Positions 1-5,753 of a stretch of DNA of 5,776 bases are shown one piece after another. Source of the DNA: an uncultured Verrucomicrobiota bacterium (GTDB lineage Bacteria; Verrucomicrobiota; Verrucomicrobiia; Chthoniobacterales; SZAS-18); the NCBI GenBank assembly GCA_937871685.1, contig CALMOL010000050.1:1-5776 (forward strand), in the 5' to 3' direction. The notes beneath the pieces are model-generated. The model had not been told where the DNA came from. It saw only the letters and a program-made list of their open reading frames with translations, and did not search any database. Position 1 is the stretch's first letter. The number at the start of each line of letters is the position of its first letter. A program made the position numbers and the translations under genes.

Positions 1-139
1 GCTCGAAGTTCGAAACTCGAAACAAGCGCCGAAAGAAACGGCAAGCGCCGAAAGCTCCGCGGGCTCGCCTTCTCGCTTTCGGCCCTTTGTCCTTTCGGGC
101 CTTGTTTCGAGTTTCGAACTTCGAGCTTCGAGTTTCCCT
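1..139. repeat. Large inverted repeat made of 7-base units (left edge cut by window)
   Basis: Positions 1-26 are the exact reverse complement of 101-126, a perfect 26-base arm pair. Both arms have a strict 7-base period. The right arm reads tttcgag (105-111), tttcgaa (112-118), cttcgag (119-125), cttcgag (126-132), then a decayed tttccct (133-139). The left arm reads ctcgaag (2-8), ttcgaaa (9-15), ctcgaaa (16-22). Inside the loop, ccgaaag (29-35) can pair with ctttcgg (92-98), and ccgaaag (48-54) with ctttcgg (76-82). The 12-mer aagcgccgaaag is repeated directly at 24-35 and 43-54. The left arm touches the window edge and may continue upstream. The element could form a cruciform in DNA or a long RNA hairpin. 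Its function is unknown. Confidence 0.9.
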
Positions 140-165
140 CCCTTCGAGTTTTCCCCTTCGTTCTT

Positions 166-184
166 ACACTTGGCACTTGGCACT
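166..184 (+). repeat. Tandem 7-base repeat upstream of ftsK
   Basis: The unit acttggc occurs at 168-174 and 175-181, with a partial copy (act) at 182-184 and 'ac' before it at 166-167. The period is 7 bases, as in the inverted repeats at 1-139 and 2874-3004. Each copy supplies a TTGGCA hexamer (170-175 and 177-182), so the repeat may overlap the ftsK promoter. Confidence 0.75.
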
Positions 185-207
185 GTCAGCGAAGCGCGGA
201 ACACTCT
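177..207 (+). promoter_or_regulatory. Candidate ftsK promoter
   Basis: TTGGCA at 177-182 differs from the -35 consensus TTGACA at one base. Nineteen bases downstream lies CACTCT (202-207); at 17 bases spacing the hexamer is AACACT (200-205). The same arrangement, TTGACA then 19 bases then TACTCT, occurs upstream of the gene starting at 5754. Either -10 would put transcription start within a few bases of the ATG at 215, giving a very short leader. The -10 match is weak, so this is tentative. Confidence 0.3.
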
Positions 208-214
208 CCCGCCC

Positions 215-2866
215 ATGGGCCGTGCCACCGAACGATCTTTGCCATCCGAGCCGAACCCGCTCGGCGCGGCCACGGCGACGGTCCTTTTCTGCGTCGGCCT
301 GATTCTGTTCCTGGCGCTGGTTTCCTACACGCCGGATGACGTGCCGGCCTGGGTGCGCTGGCTCAACCAGTCGTCCGCCCCGAATCGCGTTTCGCATAAC
401 TTCATCGGCCCGGTGGGCGCGATCCTGGCGGGAACGAGCTACGTGATCCTCGGCGCTGCGTCCTACTTGGTCGCCGGCCTCCTGATGCTCTTCGGCGCGG
501 CGCGGGCCGTCACGGCGAACCTAGCCCTGCCGCTCTCGCGTCTCGGCTGGATGGCGGCGGCGGTGGTCTCCGGGGCTTGCCTGCTCCAGCTCCAGGGTCT
601 CTTCCTGCGGGACTGGGCGGCGCAATTCAACAACGTCGGCGCGGGTGGATTCATCGGGCAGTGGCTCGGGGAATGGCTCGTGCGGGACCGCCTCCTCGGC
701 GCGGTCGGCTCGATGATGTTTTTCGCCGCGGCCTACGCGAGCGCCACCGTGCTGATGCTGGGCTTCCATCCGGTGCGAGTGGCGCGCGACACCCTCAAGT
801 GGCTCCGCGAGCGCCGCGAGGCGAAGCGGCTCGCCGCGGAGGAGGCGGCCGAGTCTGCCGACCGCATGGAGCTGGATCGCCTGCGCATCGAGCGCGAGCA
901 GCGGCGCCTGGAAAAGCAGGCGCGCCGGCAAGGTGGGGCTACCGGCGATGCCGCCGCGGACGCTCCCGCGCCGGAGGAGGAAGCCTTCGAGGAATTCTCT
1001 GATCGCCCCGCCCCGCGCATCTTCGACTCGAATCAGCCCGTGGCCGCCGCGCCACGCGCGCCGAAGCCATCGCTCGCCGAGGTTCGCCGCGGGAGCCGGC
1101 GCGAGGCGGGCGCCGACGGTGGCTTGCCGGTCATGGCCGCCGACGCGCGCTACGCGAATTACGAGACGCCCTCGGCAGACTTGCTCGACGCCCTCGACGC
1201 CCAGGCGCGCCCGACCATCGATCCCGAGGAACTGCGGCGCATTCAGACACAGGTGATCGAGTGCCTCGATCATTTCGGGATCAAGGTCTCGGCGGGAGAC
1301 ATCACGCGCGGCCCGACCATCACGCGCTACGAGGTGTATCCCGCCAAGGGCGTCCGCGTGGACAAGATCGTGGCGCTGGAGCGCGACATCGCCCGCGCCA
1401 CCCGCGCCGAGCGCATCAACATCCTCGCGCCGATTCCCGGCAAGGACACCGTGGGCATCGAGATCGCCAACTCGCGCAAGGTCAAGGTCGCCCTCCGGGA
1501 GCTGCTGGAGAGCGAGGACTGGCACGCCTCCACCGCGAAGATTCCCATCGCGCTGGGCAAGGACGTTTACGGCAAGACCATCATCGCCGACCTCGCCGCG
1601 ATGCCCCACTTGCTCGTCGCGGGCACCACTGGCTCCGGCAAGAGCGTGTGCATCAACTCGGTCATCGCGTCGATGCTCTACAAGTTCAAGCCGACGGAAA
1701 TGCGGTTCATCATGATCGACCCGAAGGTCGTCGAGATGCAGATCTATAATGATTTGCCGCACCTCATGGTGCCCGTGGTCACGGATCCCAAGAAGGTGCT
1801 CATCGCCCTCTCGCTCGTGGTCAACGAGATGGAAAAGCGCTACAAGATTTTCGCCCAGGTCGGCGTTCGGAACATCACCGGCTTCAACGGCCGCCCGCGG
1901 CCCGAGCGCGCATCCATTGCGCCCGCGCCGAAACCCCTCGCGCTCGCCGCCGCGCGCACCGAGGCCGTGCCGCTGGAGGAAGTCCCCGCCGGTGCCAGCG
2001 CCCCAGCGTCGCCGATGACCTCGCAACGGCACTACGTGAAGATGGCCGTCTCCATCGAGGATGCCCCGCCGCCCTTCGACCCGAACGAGCAACCGCCCAA
2101 GCCGCAGACCACGCGCCTGGAGGCCATCTTCGACGGCGACCGGCCCGTCCCCGAGCCGCCGCGCCCCCAGCGCAACGTGCGCGACGACGAGCTGACCGTG
2201 CCCGAGGAGATGCCCTACATCGTGGTGATCGTGGACGAGCTGGCCGATCTCATGCAGACCGCGCCGGCCGAGGTCGAGGGCGCCATCGCGCGCATCACGC
2301 AGAAGGCCCGCGCCGCCGGCATCCACATGATCGTGGCGACGCAGACGCCGCGCGCCGATGTGGTCACCGGCATCATCAAGGCGAACATCCCGAGCCGCAT
2401 CGCCTTCCAGGTGGCCTCCAAAATCGATTCGCGCGTGATCCTCGACGAGAACGGCGCCGAGCGCCTCCTGGGCCAGGGCGACATGCTCTACGTGCCGCCG
2501 GGCACCTCTCGCCAAACGCGCGCGCAGGGCGTGCTCGTCACCGACGAGGAAATCCAGCGGCTGGTAAAGTTCTGCGCCGGCCAGGGCAAGCCTCGCTTCG
2601 AAGCCGCCATGCAGGAGAAGCTCGCCGGCGACGAACTGTCCGAGGAGGACGTGAGCGAGGAGGACGAGGAGTTGGTGGACAAGTGCATCGAGATCATGCG
2701 CCTGGAGCGCAAGGCAAGCACGTCCATGTTCCAGCGCCGCCTGAAGCTTGGCTACACCCGCGCCGCCCGCGTGGTGGACATCATGGAGCGCCGCGGCTTG
2801 GTCGGCCCCGAAAACGGCGCGAGGGGGCGGGAAATCCTGTTCAACCTCGACGACGACTTGGAGTAG
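215..2866 (+). CDS. ftsK: DNA translocase FtsK (FtsK/SpoIIIE family)
   Basis: The protein (883 aa) is a septum-anchored, ATP-driven DNA pump that clears and segregates chromosome termini and, in its family, activates XerCD dimer resolution. Four membrane segments lie at about residues 18-38, 64-94, 109-130 and 158-184. A charged, probably helical stretch (190-240) and a linker to about 330 follow. The alpha domain spans about 335-440. The RecA-like motor has Walker A GTTGSGKS (470-477) and Walker B IVVIVDELADL (669-679; D674, E675). The segment IPSRIAFQVASKIDSR (725-740) is a family hallmark. The C-terminal gamma winged helix (about 815-876, RKASTSMFQRRLKLGYTRAARVV) is the DNA-orienting domain. 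A proline-rich insertion (about 559-662) lies between GVRNITGFN and Walker B and is longer than in classical members. The ATG at 215 was preferred to an in-frame TTG at 170 because the extra 15 residues do not resemble FtsK and fall in the tandem repeat. No Shine-Dalgarno sequence is visible. Confidence 0.96.
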   Translation: MGRATERSLPSEPNPLGAATATVLFCVGLILFLALVSYTPDDVPAWVRWLNQSSAPNRVSHNFIGPVGAILAGTSYVILGAASYLVAGLLMLFGAARAVTANLALPLSRLGWMAAAVVSGACLLQLQGLFLRDWAAQFNNVGAGGFIGQWLGEWLVRDRLLGAVGSMMFFAAAYASATVLMLGFHPVRVARDTLKWLRERREAKRLAAEEAAESADRMELDRLRIEREQRRLEKQARRQGGATGDAAADAPAPEEEAFEEFSDRPAPRIFDSNQPVAAAPRAPKPSLAEVRRGSRREAGADGGLPVMAADARYANYETPSADLLDALDAQARPTIDPEELRRIQTQVIECLDHFGIKVSAGDITRGPTITRYEVYPAKGVRVDKIVALERDIARATRAERINILAPIPGKDTVGIEIANSRKVKVALRELLESEDWHASTAKIPIALGKDVYGKTIIADLAAMPHLLVAGTTGSGKSVCINSVIASMLYKFKPTEMRFIMIDPKVVEMQIYNDLPHLMVPVVTDPKKVLIALSLVVNEMEKRYKIFAQVGVRNITGFNGRPRPERASIAPAPKPLALAAARTEAVPLEEVPAGASAPASPMTSQRHYVKMAVSIEDAPPPFDPNEQPPKPQTTRLEAIFDGDRPVPEPPRPQRNVRDDELTVPEEMPYIVVIVDELADLMQTAPAEVEGAIARITQKARAAGIHMIVATQTPRADVVTGIIKANIPSRIAFQVASKIDSRVILDENGAERLLGQGDMLYVPPGTSRQTRAQGVLVTDEEIQRLVKFCAGQGKPRFEAAMQEKLAGDELSEEDVSEEDEELVDKCIEIMRLERKASTSMFQRRLKLGYTRAARVVDIMERRGLVGPENGARGREILFNLDDDLE
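1889..2209 (+). other. Proline-rich insertion within the FtsK motor domain
   Basis: Codons for about residues 559-665 separate conserved GVRNITGFN (550-558) from PYIVVIVDE (667-675). The stretch has about 20 prolines in roughly 100 residues, many alanines and charged residues, and reads as disordered. A less biased patch, SQRHYVKMAVSIEDAPPPFD, lies near its middle (603-622). E. coli-type FtsK has, from memory, roughly 40 residues here. The reading frame and codon style are unbroken, so this is part of the protein and not an intron or frameshift. Confidence 0.7.
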
Positions 2867-2873
2867 GAAAAAA

Positions 2874-3004
2874 CTTCACACTCCAAGCATCAAGCTTCAA
2901 GGAAGGGATGAAATGGGATGGAAGAGAGGAAGGCAGGCTCAAAGGTGTCCTTCAGCCTTTGCCCTTCCCGGCCTTCCTTGGAGCTTGTCGCTTGAAGCTT
3001 GAAT
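2874..3004. repeat. Second inverted repeat with 7-base periodicity, after ftsK
   Basis: The left arm consists of cttcaca (2874-2880), ctccaag (2881-2887), catcaag (2888-2894) and cttcaag (2895-2901). The right arm consists of cttggag (2977-2983), cttgtcg (2984-2990), cttgaag (2991-2997) and cttgaat (2998-3004). Positions 2890-2901 are the exact reverse complement of 2991-3002 (12 bases). Positions 2898-2906 match 2972-2980 (9 bases), and 2881-2887 match 2977-2983, so alternative folds compete. An inner stem pairs caaagg (2940-2945) with cctttg (2956-2961). No clear T-run follows the right arm, so an intrinsic terminator role is not evident. It begins 8 bases after the ftsK stop codon. Confidence 0.8.
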
Positions 3005-3031
3005 CCCTTTCCCCGCCCAGCCCGGCACAGG

Positions 3032-3050
3032 GTCTGCTAGGCACGCAGAC
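3032..3050. other. Short perfect hairpin/dyad in the leader of the RodZ-like gene
   Basis: gtctgc (3032-3037) pairs perfectly with gcagac (3045-3050) around a 7-base loop. It lies about 90 bases before the ATG at 3143. It could be an operator-like dyad or an RNA hairpin. No T-run follows, so a terminator is unlikely. Function is not assignable. Confidence 0.45.
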
Positions 3051-3142
3051 AGATTCCGCGCCAGAAGCGATCTTCTTGCTTGCGTTTTGGCGTCGGAGCA
3101 TCCCCATTCCGCCTCGTTCACGCCCTCCTGCCTCGAATTTCC

Positions 3143-3892
3143 ATGCCGCCTACCCTCGGCCAAAAGCTCCGCGCCGCCCGTCTCGCGCGCGGCCTTTCGC
3201 TTGATGAAGCCGCCCGCGCCACCCGGATTCGCGCGGTCCGCCTCGCCGAGATCGAGCGCGACATCCTCTCGAACTGCCCCAGCCTCACTTACGCGCGGGG
3301 CTTCGTGACGCTCTACGGTGAATTGCTTGGCGTGGACGTTACGCCGCACCTCCGGGACTTGGAGGCGGGCTCCACCGCCGGGGTGGACGACTACCAGTAT
3401 CTCTCCGGCGAAGCCCTCGCCGACGCGTCGCCCAAGCGCCGCCGCGGCTCGCGGTCCTCGAACGTGCGCGGCCTGACCTCCGAGCCGCGCTCGCCGGGCC
3501 GCCGCCGCACGGTGGGGGCGTTGGTGGCGCTCGCAGCGCTGGCGATGGTGCTTTTCGGATACGTGGTTTACCTCAATTACCAGCGCCTCGGCGGGGACCT
3601 CGACACCCTCGCTGCCCGTCAGGAAGGCCGTCCGCTCCCTTCCGCCGCGCTTGCCTCCTCAGATGAGGCGGGTCGCTCGGTCGTCCCTGGGGCGCTTCAG
3701 GCCGCCGCGCGGCGGCCGGGCTCCGCGGAGACTCTAGCCGGCGCGCCTGCGATGACGCCGCCGATGATGGACAGGTTGTCCACCCCGGCTGCGCCGACCC
3801 CGCGCCCACGCGTCCAGGGCACCACGCCTGGCTCGCTGAACCCGCTTTCCCGCGCTCCGCACCAAGTGCGCCCCGATTATTGGGCGGAATGA
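3143..3892 (+). CDS. RodZ-like helix-turn-helix, single-pass membrane protein
   Basis: The protein (249 aa) has the RodZ layout: a cytoplasmic helix-turn-helix of the HTH_25 type (about residues 4-70), a basic linker (about 97-122, many Arg/Ser), one membrane segment (about 123-146) and an extracytoplasmic tail. Matching signatures are LGQKLRAARLARGLSLDEAARATRI at the N-terminus and YARGFVTLYGELLGVD (50-65). RodZ couples MreB filaments to the wall-elongation machinery, and this role is inferred here from architecture alone. The tail (147-249) is short, rich in proline and alanine, and shows no recognisable beta-rich RodZ C-terminal domain. The ATG at 3143 was chosen because RodZ homology begins exactly there; an in-frame TTG at 3080 would add 21 unrelated residues. 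No Shine-Dalgarno sequence is visible (the ATG follows gaatttcc). A transcription-factor role is the main alternative, but the membrane segment argues against it. Confidence 0.82.
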   Translation: MPPTLGQKLRAARLARGLSLDEAARATRIRAVRLAEIERDILSNCPSLTYARGFVTLYGELLGVDVTPHLRDLEAGSTAGVDDYQYLSGEALADASPKRRRGSRSSNVRGLTSEPRSPGRRRTVGALVALAALAMVLFGYVVYLNYQRLGGDLDTLAARQEGRPLPSAALASSDEAGRSVVPGALQAAARRPGSAETLAGAPAMTPPMMDRLSTPAAPTPRPRVQGTTPGSLNPLSRAPHQVRPDYWAE

Positions 3893-3898
3893 TTCAGC

Positions 3899-4043
3899 AG
3901 GTCTTTATGGAGTGCGGGAGCTTGCTCCCGCTTTTCACACGGCAGCGCCGCGGGCCGTGAACTCGGCTCCGGGTTCGGCCCCGCCGTTTCTTCTTGTGAG
4001 CGTGTCGAGGGCGGGAACAAGCCCCCGCACTCCCTAAAGACCT
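3899..4043. repeat. REPIN/MITE-like element with 33-base inverted ends
   Basis: Positions 3899-3931 and the reverse complement of 4011-4043 agree at 30 of 33 bases. The 79-base interior is also self-complementary: tcaca (3935-3939) with tgtga (3995-3999), ggcc (3953-3956) with ggcc (3977-3980), and gaac (3959-3962) with gttc (3973-3976). Each end contains a REP-like core, gcgggagcttgctcccgc at 3914-3931 and a less symmetric version at 4011-4028. Two inverted REP cores around a spacer is the REPIN arrangement. There is no transposase-sized frame inside and no obvious target-site duplication at the edges. It sits 7 bases after the stop of the RodZ-like gene and 13 bases before a TTGACA box. Confidence 0.85.
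3914..3935 (+). terminator. Candidate intrinsic terminator after the RodZ-like gene
   Basis: gcgggag (3914-3920) and ctcccgc (3925-3931) form a perfect 7-bp GC-rich stem with a cttg tetraloop. TTTT (3932-3935) follows immediately. It starts 22 bases after the TGA at 3890-3892. The hairpin is also the left core of the inverted-repeat element at 3899-4043, so the element may supply the terminator. The T-run is short, so efficiency is uncertain. Confidence 0.6.
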
Positions 4044-4055
4044 CGCGGCACCGCG

Positions 4056-4061
4056 TTGACA
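4056..4061 (+). promoter_or_regulatory. Candidate -35 box (TTGACA) upstream of rimO
   Basis: A perfect TTGACA lies within gcgttgacag (4053-4062), 65 bases before the rimO ATG. The same 10-mer recurs at 5667-5676 upstream of the next gene. No AT-rich -10 lies 16-19 bases downstream; TACCGT (4104-4109) is too far to pair with it under standard spacing. It is a promoter candidate by position and consensus only. Confidence 0.35.
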
Positions 4062-4126
4062 GTCCCGCCCGCGCGCAAAGCTGGCGCATCCGCCCGGTCC
4101 GGCTACCGTTCGCGCCCGTTTTTGCC

Positions 4127-5551
4127 ATGCCGACTGCCGCCGCTCCCATTGTCCGTAAAAAAGTCGGCATGATCTCGCTGGGGTGCGCCAAGAACCTCGT
4201 GGACGCCGAGATCATGCTCGGCTCCGCTCGCGCCGAGGGCCTGGAGATCACTTCCGACGCCGACGAGGCGGACGTGCTGATCGTCAACACCTGCGCGTTC
4301 ATTGATTCCGCCAAGGAGGAGTCCATCGGCGCGGTGCTGGAGGCCCACCGCGATCGCGGCCTGCGCCGTCGCACCGGCCAAAAGCTCGTGGTCGCCGGAT
4401 GCATGGCGCAGCGCTTCTCCGCGGAACTCGCCAAGGAAATGCCCGAGGTGGATGCCTTCATGGGCCTCGACCAGGTCGCCGATGCCGGTGGCATCTTGGG
4501 CCGTGTGCTTGGTCGCCCCGCGCCGCTGCCGGCCGCCGAGGCCGGGCCGGCCGACGACGCATGGTCGCCGCTCAACGTCGTCACGCGCCAGCCGCGCTAC
4601 ATCCCCGATTACGACACGCCGCGCTTTCGCCTCACGCCGGCGCACACGGCCTACGTCAAGATCGCCGAGGGTTGCAACCACCCCTGCTCCTTCTGCGTGA
4701 TCCCCCAGATGCGCGGCCGGCACCGCTCGCGCACCATCGGGAGCGTCGTGCGCGAGGTCGAGGGCCTCGTCGCCGCCGGCGTGAGGGAAATCTGCCTCAT
4801 CTCGCAGGACACCACCTATTTCGGGATGGACCTCTGGGAGCAGAAGGCCGGGCCGCGCCAGCCGGTGGATTCCTCGCGAGGGCCAACGCTCGCCGCGCTG
4901 CTGGATGCGCTCCAGGCTGTCGAGGGCGAATTTTGGATCCGCCTTCTCTACACGCATCCCGCGCACTGGAGCGACGAGCTCATCGCCGCCATCGCGCGCA
5001 ACCCGAAGGTAGCGCGCTACGTGGACATGCCGCTCCAGCACATCCACGACGAGATGCTTCTCATGATGCGCCGCGAGACAAGCGGAGCACACATCGAAGA
5101 CGTGCTCCTTCGCTTGCGCGCTGGCGTGCCTGGGATCGCCCTGCGCACCACTTTCATCGTGGGCTTCCCCGGCGAGACCGAGGAGCACTTCGCCACGCTC
5201 CTCGACTTCATCGAGCGCATGCGTTTCGAACGCCTCGGCGTGTTCACCTACTCCCGCGAGGAGGGCTCGCGCGCCGCAAAGATGGAAGGCCACCTCCACG
5301 CCCGCACCAAGCGAGCCCGATTCCGCCGCGCGATGGAGCTCCAGCAGCGCATCGCGCGCGAGCTGGGCGACGCCCAGGTTGGCCGACGCCTGCGCGTGCT
5401 GGTGGAATCTCCGCTCGCCGCGCGCTCCGAGGCCGACGCGCCCGAGGTGGACGCGCGCGTGATCCTCGATCGTCCCGCCACAACGGGGGAATTCATCGAG
5501 GTCGAGGTCACCGGCGCGCAAGGTTACGATCTCGTGGCGCGCGTGGTTTGA
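4127..5551 (+). CDS. rimO: Ribosomal protein S12 methylthiotransferase RimO
   Basis: The protein (474 aa) is a cytoplasmic radical-SAM enzyme that adds a methylthio group to a conserved aspartate of ribosomal protein S12. The N-terminal methylthiotransferase domain (about 11-130) carries the three cluster cysteines: C20 in ISLGCAKNLVDAE, C56 in VNTCAFID and C92 in AGCMAQR. The radical-SAM domain (about 170-400) has the CxxxCxxC motif CNHPCSFC (C183, C187, C190). It also has the family segments MPLQHIHDEML (301-311) and TTFIVGFPGET (341-351). A TRAM domain fills the C-terminus (about 413-474). ISLGCAKNLVD and IPQMRGRHRSR favour RimO over MiaB or MtaB. Length is close to, slightly above, the family norm, with an alanine/proline-rich linker at about 128-150. 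The ATG at 4127 just precedes the conserved domain and lacks a Shine-Dalgarno sequence. Flanking hairpins suggest a single-gene transcript. Confidence 0.95.
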   Translation: MPTAAAPIVRKKVGMISLGCAKNLVDAEIMLGSARAEGLEITSDADEADVLIVNTCAFIDSAKEESIGAVLEAHRDRGLRRRTGQKLVVAGCMAQRFSAELAKEMPEVDAFMGLDQVADAGGILGRVLGRPAPLPAAEAGPADDAWSPLNVVTRQPRYIPDYDTPRFRLTPAHTAYVKIAEGCNHPCSFCVIPQMRGRHRSRTIGSVVREVEGLVAAGVREICLISQDTTYFGMDLWEQKAGPRQPVDSSRGPTLAALLDALQAVEGEFWIRLLYTHPAHWSDELIAAIARNPKVARYVDMPLQHIHDEMLLMMRRETSGAHIEDVLLRLRAGVPGIALRTTFIVGFPGETEEHFATLLDFIERMRFERLGVFTYSREEGSRAAKMEGHLHARTKRARFRRAMELQQRIARELGDAQVGRRLRVLVESPLAARSEADAPEVDARVILDRPATTGEFIEVEVTGAQGYDLVARVV

Positions 5552-5557
5552 TTCGCC

Positions 5558-5593
5558 AAGGCGCGGGGTTTGGGGAGGGGCCAAGCGCCTTTT
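5558..5593 (+). terminator. Candidate intrinsic terminator after rimO
   Basis: aaggcgc (5558-5564) pairs with gcgcctt (5585-5591), and inside it ttgg (5570-5573) pairs with ccaa (5581-5584) after a 5-base bulge. The right arm runs into TTTT (5590-5593). It begins 7 bases after the rimO stop codon, a typical terminator position. The bulge and the G-rich loop make the fold imperfect. Confidence 0.5.
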
Positions 5594-5611
5594 CGCCAGG
5601 GTATTCTGGCG
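5594..5611. other. Second perfect hairpin after rimO
   Basis: cgccag (5594-5599) pairs perfectly with ctggcg (5606-5611) around the loop ggtatt. It abuts the terminator candidate at 5558-5593. It may reinforce termination or block exonucleases; no T-tract follows. Confidence 0.45.
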
Positions 5612-5669
5612 TCTCGATCTTGCTTGCGGAGAGGGCCATCGGCTTCTTGCGGTGATGCCGTGGAAAGCG

Positions 5670-5700
5670 TTGACAGCGGGGGGCTGCCGGCGATTACTCT
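5670..5700 (+). promoter_or_regulatory. Candidate promoter of the gene starting at 5754
   Basis: A perfect TTGACA -35 (5670-5675) is followed by an unusually AT-rich ATTACTCT (5693-5700). With 17 bases of spacing the -10 reads ATTACT (5693-5698); with 19 it reads TACTCT (5695-5700). Transcription would begin roughly 45-50 bases before the ATG. This is the best sigma-70-like promoter candidate in the window. Confidence 0.55.
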
Positions 5701-5753
5701 GCGCGCCGCACCAGCCACTTGGCCGCCCTCCTCCCTGCTGTCCCTCCCGCCTC

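Noticed and set aside
1..139. Possible CRISPR array or replication-origin iterons in the heptad repeats
   Set aside because: CRISPR repeats are 23-47 bases with unique spacers; these are contiguous 7-base units in inverted arms. No DnaA-box cluster, AT-rich unwinding region or replication gene is present.
170..214. Earlier TTG start for ftsK adding 15 residues
   Set aside because: The added residues are encoded by the tandem repeat and promoter-like sequence and do not resemble FtsK N-termini; the ATG at 215 leads straight into the first membrane segment.
521..2515. Long minus-strand open frame (664 codons) opposite ftsK
   Set aside because: Its translation is rich in His, Arg, Gly, Asp and Leu with no recognisable domain. 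It is the expected mirror of a GC-rich gene with few stop-forming codons, and ftsK is unambiguous on the other strand.
3080..3142. Upstream TTG start for the RodZ-like protein
   Set aside because: It adds 21 residues with no relation to RodZ; family similarity starts at the ATG at 3143.
2683..3204. Plus-strand frame bridging the end of ftsK and the start of the RodZ-like gene
   Set aside because: It overlaps the ftsK gamma-domain codons in another frame and then translates the repeat element; there is no domain and composition is erratic.
3893..4126. Possible riboswitch or small RNA gene in the RodZ-rimO gap
   Set aside because: The structure is fully accounted for by the inverted-repeat element, and I recognise no known riboswitch core or tRNA/ncRNA signature.
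5572..5579. GGGGAGGG, matching the E. coli KOPS consensus GGGNAGGG that orients FtsK
   Set aside because: A single 8-mer in a G-rich terminator loop is expected by chance, and KOPS sequence is not known to be conserved in this probable phylum. Only genome-wide strand-skew analysis could revive it.
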